DNA of 6,220 nt from Deltaproteobacteria bacterium RIFOXYA12_FULL_61_11 (GTDB lineage Bacteria; Bdellovibrionota_F; JAHFAK01; YA12-FULL-61-11), in the NCBI GenBank assembly GCA_001799195.1, contig MGSU01000180.1:1-6220 (forward strand), given 5' to 3'. Position numbers and translations under genes: made by a program. How positions within the stretch are numbered: position 1 is the stretch's first letter; each line of letters opens with the position of its first letter. Shown here one piece after another: positions 5,821 to 6,220 of this stretch. The notes beneath the pieces are model-generated. The model searched no databases. It saw nothing but the letters and a program-made list of their open reading frames with translations, and had not been told where the DNA came from.

Positions 5821-6220
5821 TCATCGGCTGAACACATCAAACAACCTGCCGAGAGTATTGGCCGAACCGGCGTCGGGACCGGCCTTGCCGCCCGCGGGCC
5901 GGATATACGGCGCGAGGGCCCGGGCCAGTCCGGTTACCGGCATGGACTGCAGGAAGATCCTCCCAGGGCCGGTGAGCGCGGCCAGGAACAAGCCCTCCCC
6001 GCCGAACAGAACGTTCTTGATCCCCCGCACCAGGCGGATGTCGTACTCCACGGTCGGGTCAAAGGCGGCGACGTGCCCGGTGTCGACCAGCACGGTCTCG
6101 CCCTTCTGCAGGTCCCGCTCGACCAACTCGCCGCACACCTCGAGGAAGGCCGTCCCCGGGCCGGTCAGGCGTTGCAGGACAAAGCCCTCGCCGCCGAAGA
6201 GACCGGCACCGAGGCATTTG
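5821..6220 (-). CDS. AIM24-family (TIGR00266-like) protein, partial, 5' end outside window
   Basis: The last 132 residues of a - strand gene; the frame is open through the window edge at 6220, so the start is missing. The GTG at 6138 is internal and not the start, because homologous sequence continues upstream (KCLGAGLFGGEGF, 6219-6181). The fragment shows two related segments, LFGGEGFVLQRLTGPGTAFL and LFGGEGLFLAALTGPGRIFL, about 65 residues apart, each with the Gly-rich GGEG turn and LTGPG motif typical of the bacterial AIM24/TIGR00266 family (trp RNA-binding attenuator-like beta fold). Between them lies DTGHVAAFDPTVEYDI, also characteristic. The C-terminal 20 residues are a Gly/Ala/Ser tail ending in LGRLFDVFSR. 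The family has no firmly known bacterial function. No signal peptide or membrane segment is visible in this part. Confidence 0.88.
   Translation of the reverse strand, partial: KCLGAGLFGGEGFVLQRLTGPGTAFLEVCGELVERDLQKGETVLVDTGHVAAFDPTVEYDIRLVRGIKNVLFGGEGLFLAALTGPGRIFLQSMPVTGLARALAPYIRPAGGKAGPDAGSANTLGRLFDVFSR

Overview
The window comes from a GC-rich bacterial chromosome. Two predicted secreted lipoproteins with acidic, Cys-rich domains, an AIM24-family protein and a long SNF2 helicase with a basic N-terminal extension would fit a Myxococcota/Bradymonadota-type (old Deltaproteobacteria) genome. That assignment is inferred from gene content and composition only. No rRNA, tRNA, CRISPR, insertion sequence or phage gene was found.

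Layout. Positions 1-205 are a non-coding leader whose first 77 bases contain no A on the + strand. A two-gene + strand unit follows: a SNF2/RapA-type helicase-like ATPase (206-2617), then, 24 bp on, an uncharacterised protein ending in a Cys/His zinc-ribbon-like module (2642-3727). The second gene is closed by three tandem in-frame stops. After a 136-bp gap comes a lipoprotein gene with three DUF333-type domains (3864-4763). A 272-bp gap follows, holding a strikingly AT-rich island, a strong hairpin and a Shine-Dalgarno site buried in an inverted repeat. It leads into a second, paralogous lipoprotein gene (5036-5785) with two DUF333-type domains, the first split by a decapeptide tandem repeat. 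The right edge carries the 3' part of an AIM24-family gene on the - strand (5821-6220), convergent with the second lipoprotein gene.

How the genes work together. The helicase and zinc-module protein are probably co-transcribed and probably act together on nucleic acid. The arrangement resembles the YqhH/YqhG pair of Bacillus, as recalled and not verified by alignment. The two lipoproteins clearly share an origin: all five domains keep the same six cysteines. They probably sit on the cell envelope, but their function is unknown and nothing links them mechanistically to the helicase unit. The most unusual features are the extended six-Cys form of DUF333, the decapeptide repeat inserted inside one copy, and the structured leader of the second lipoprotein gene.
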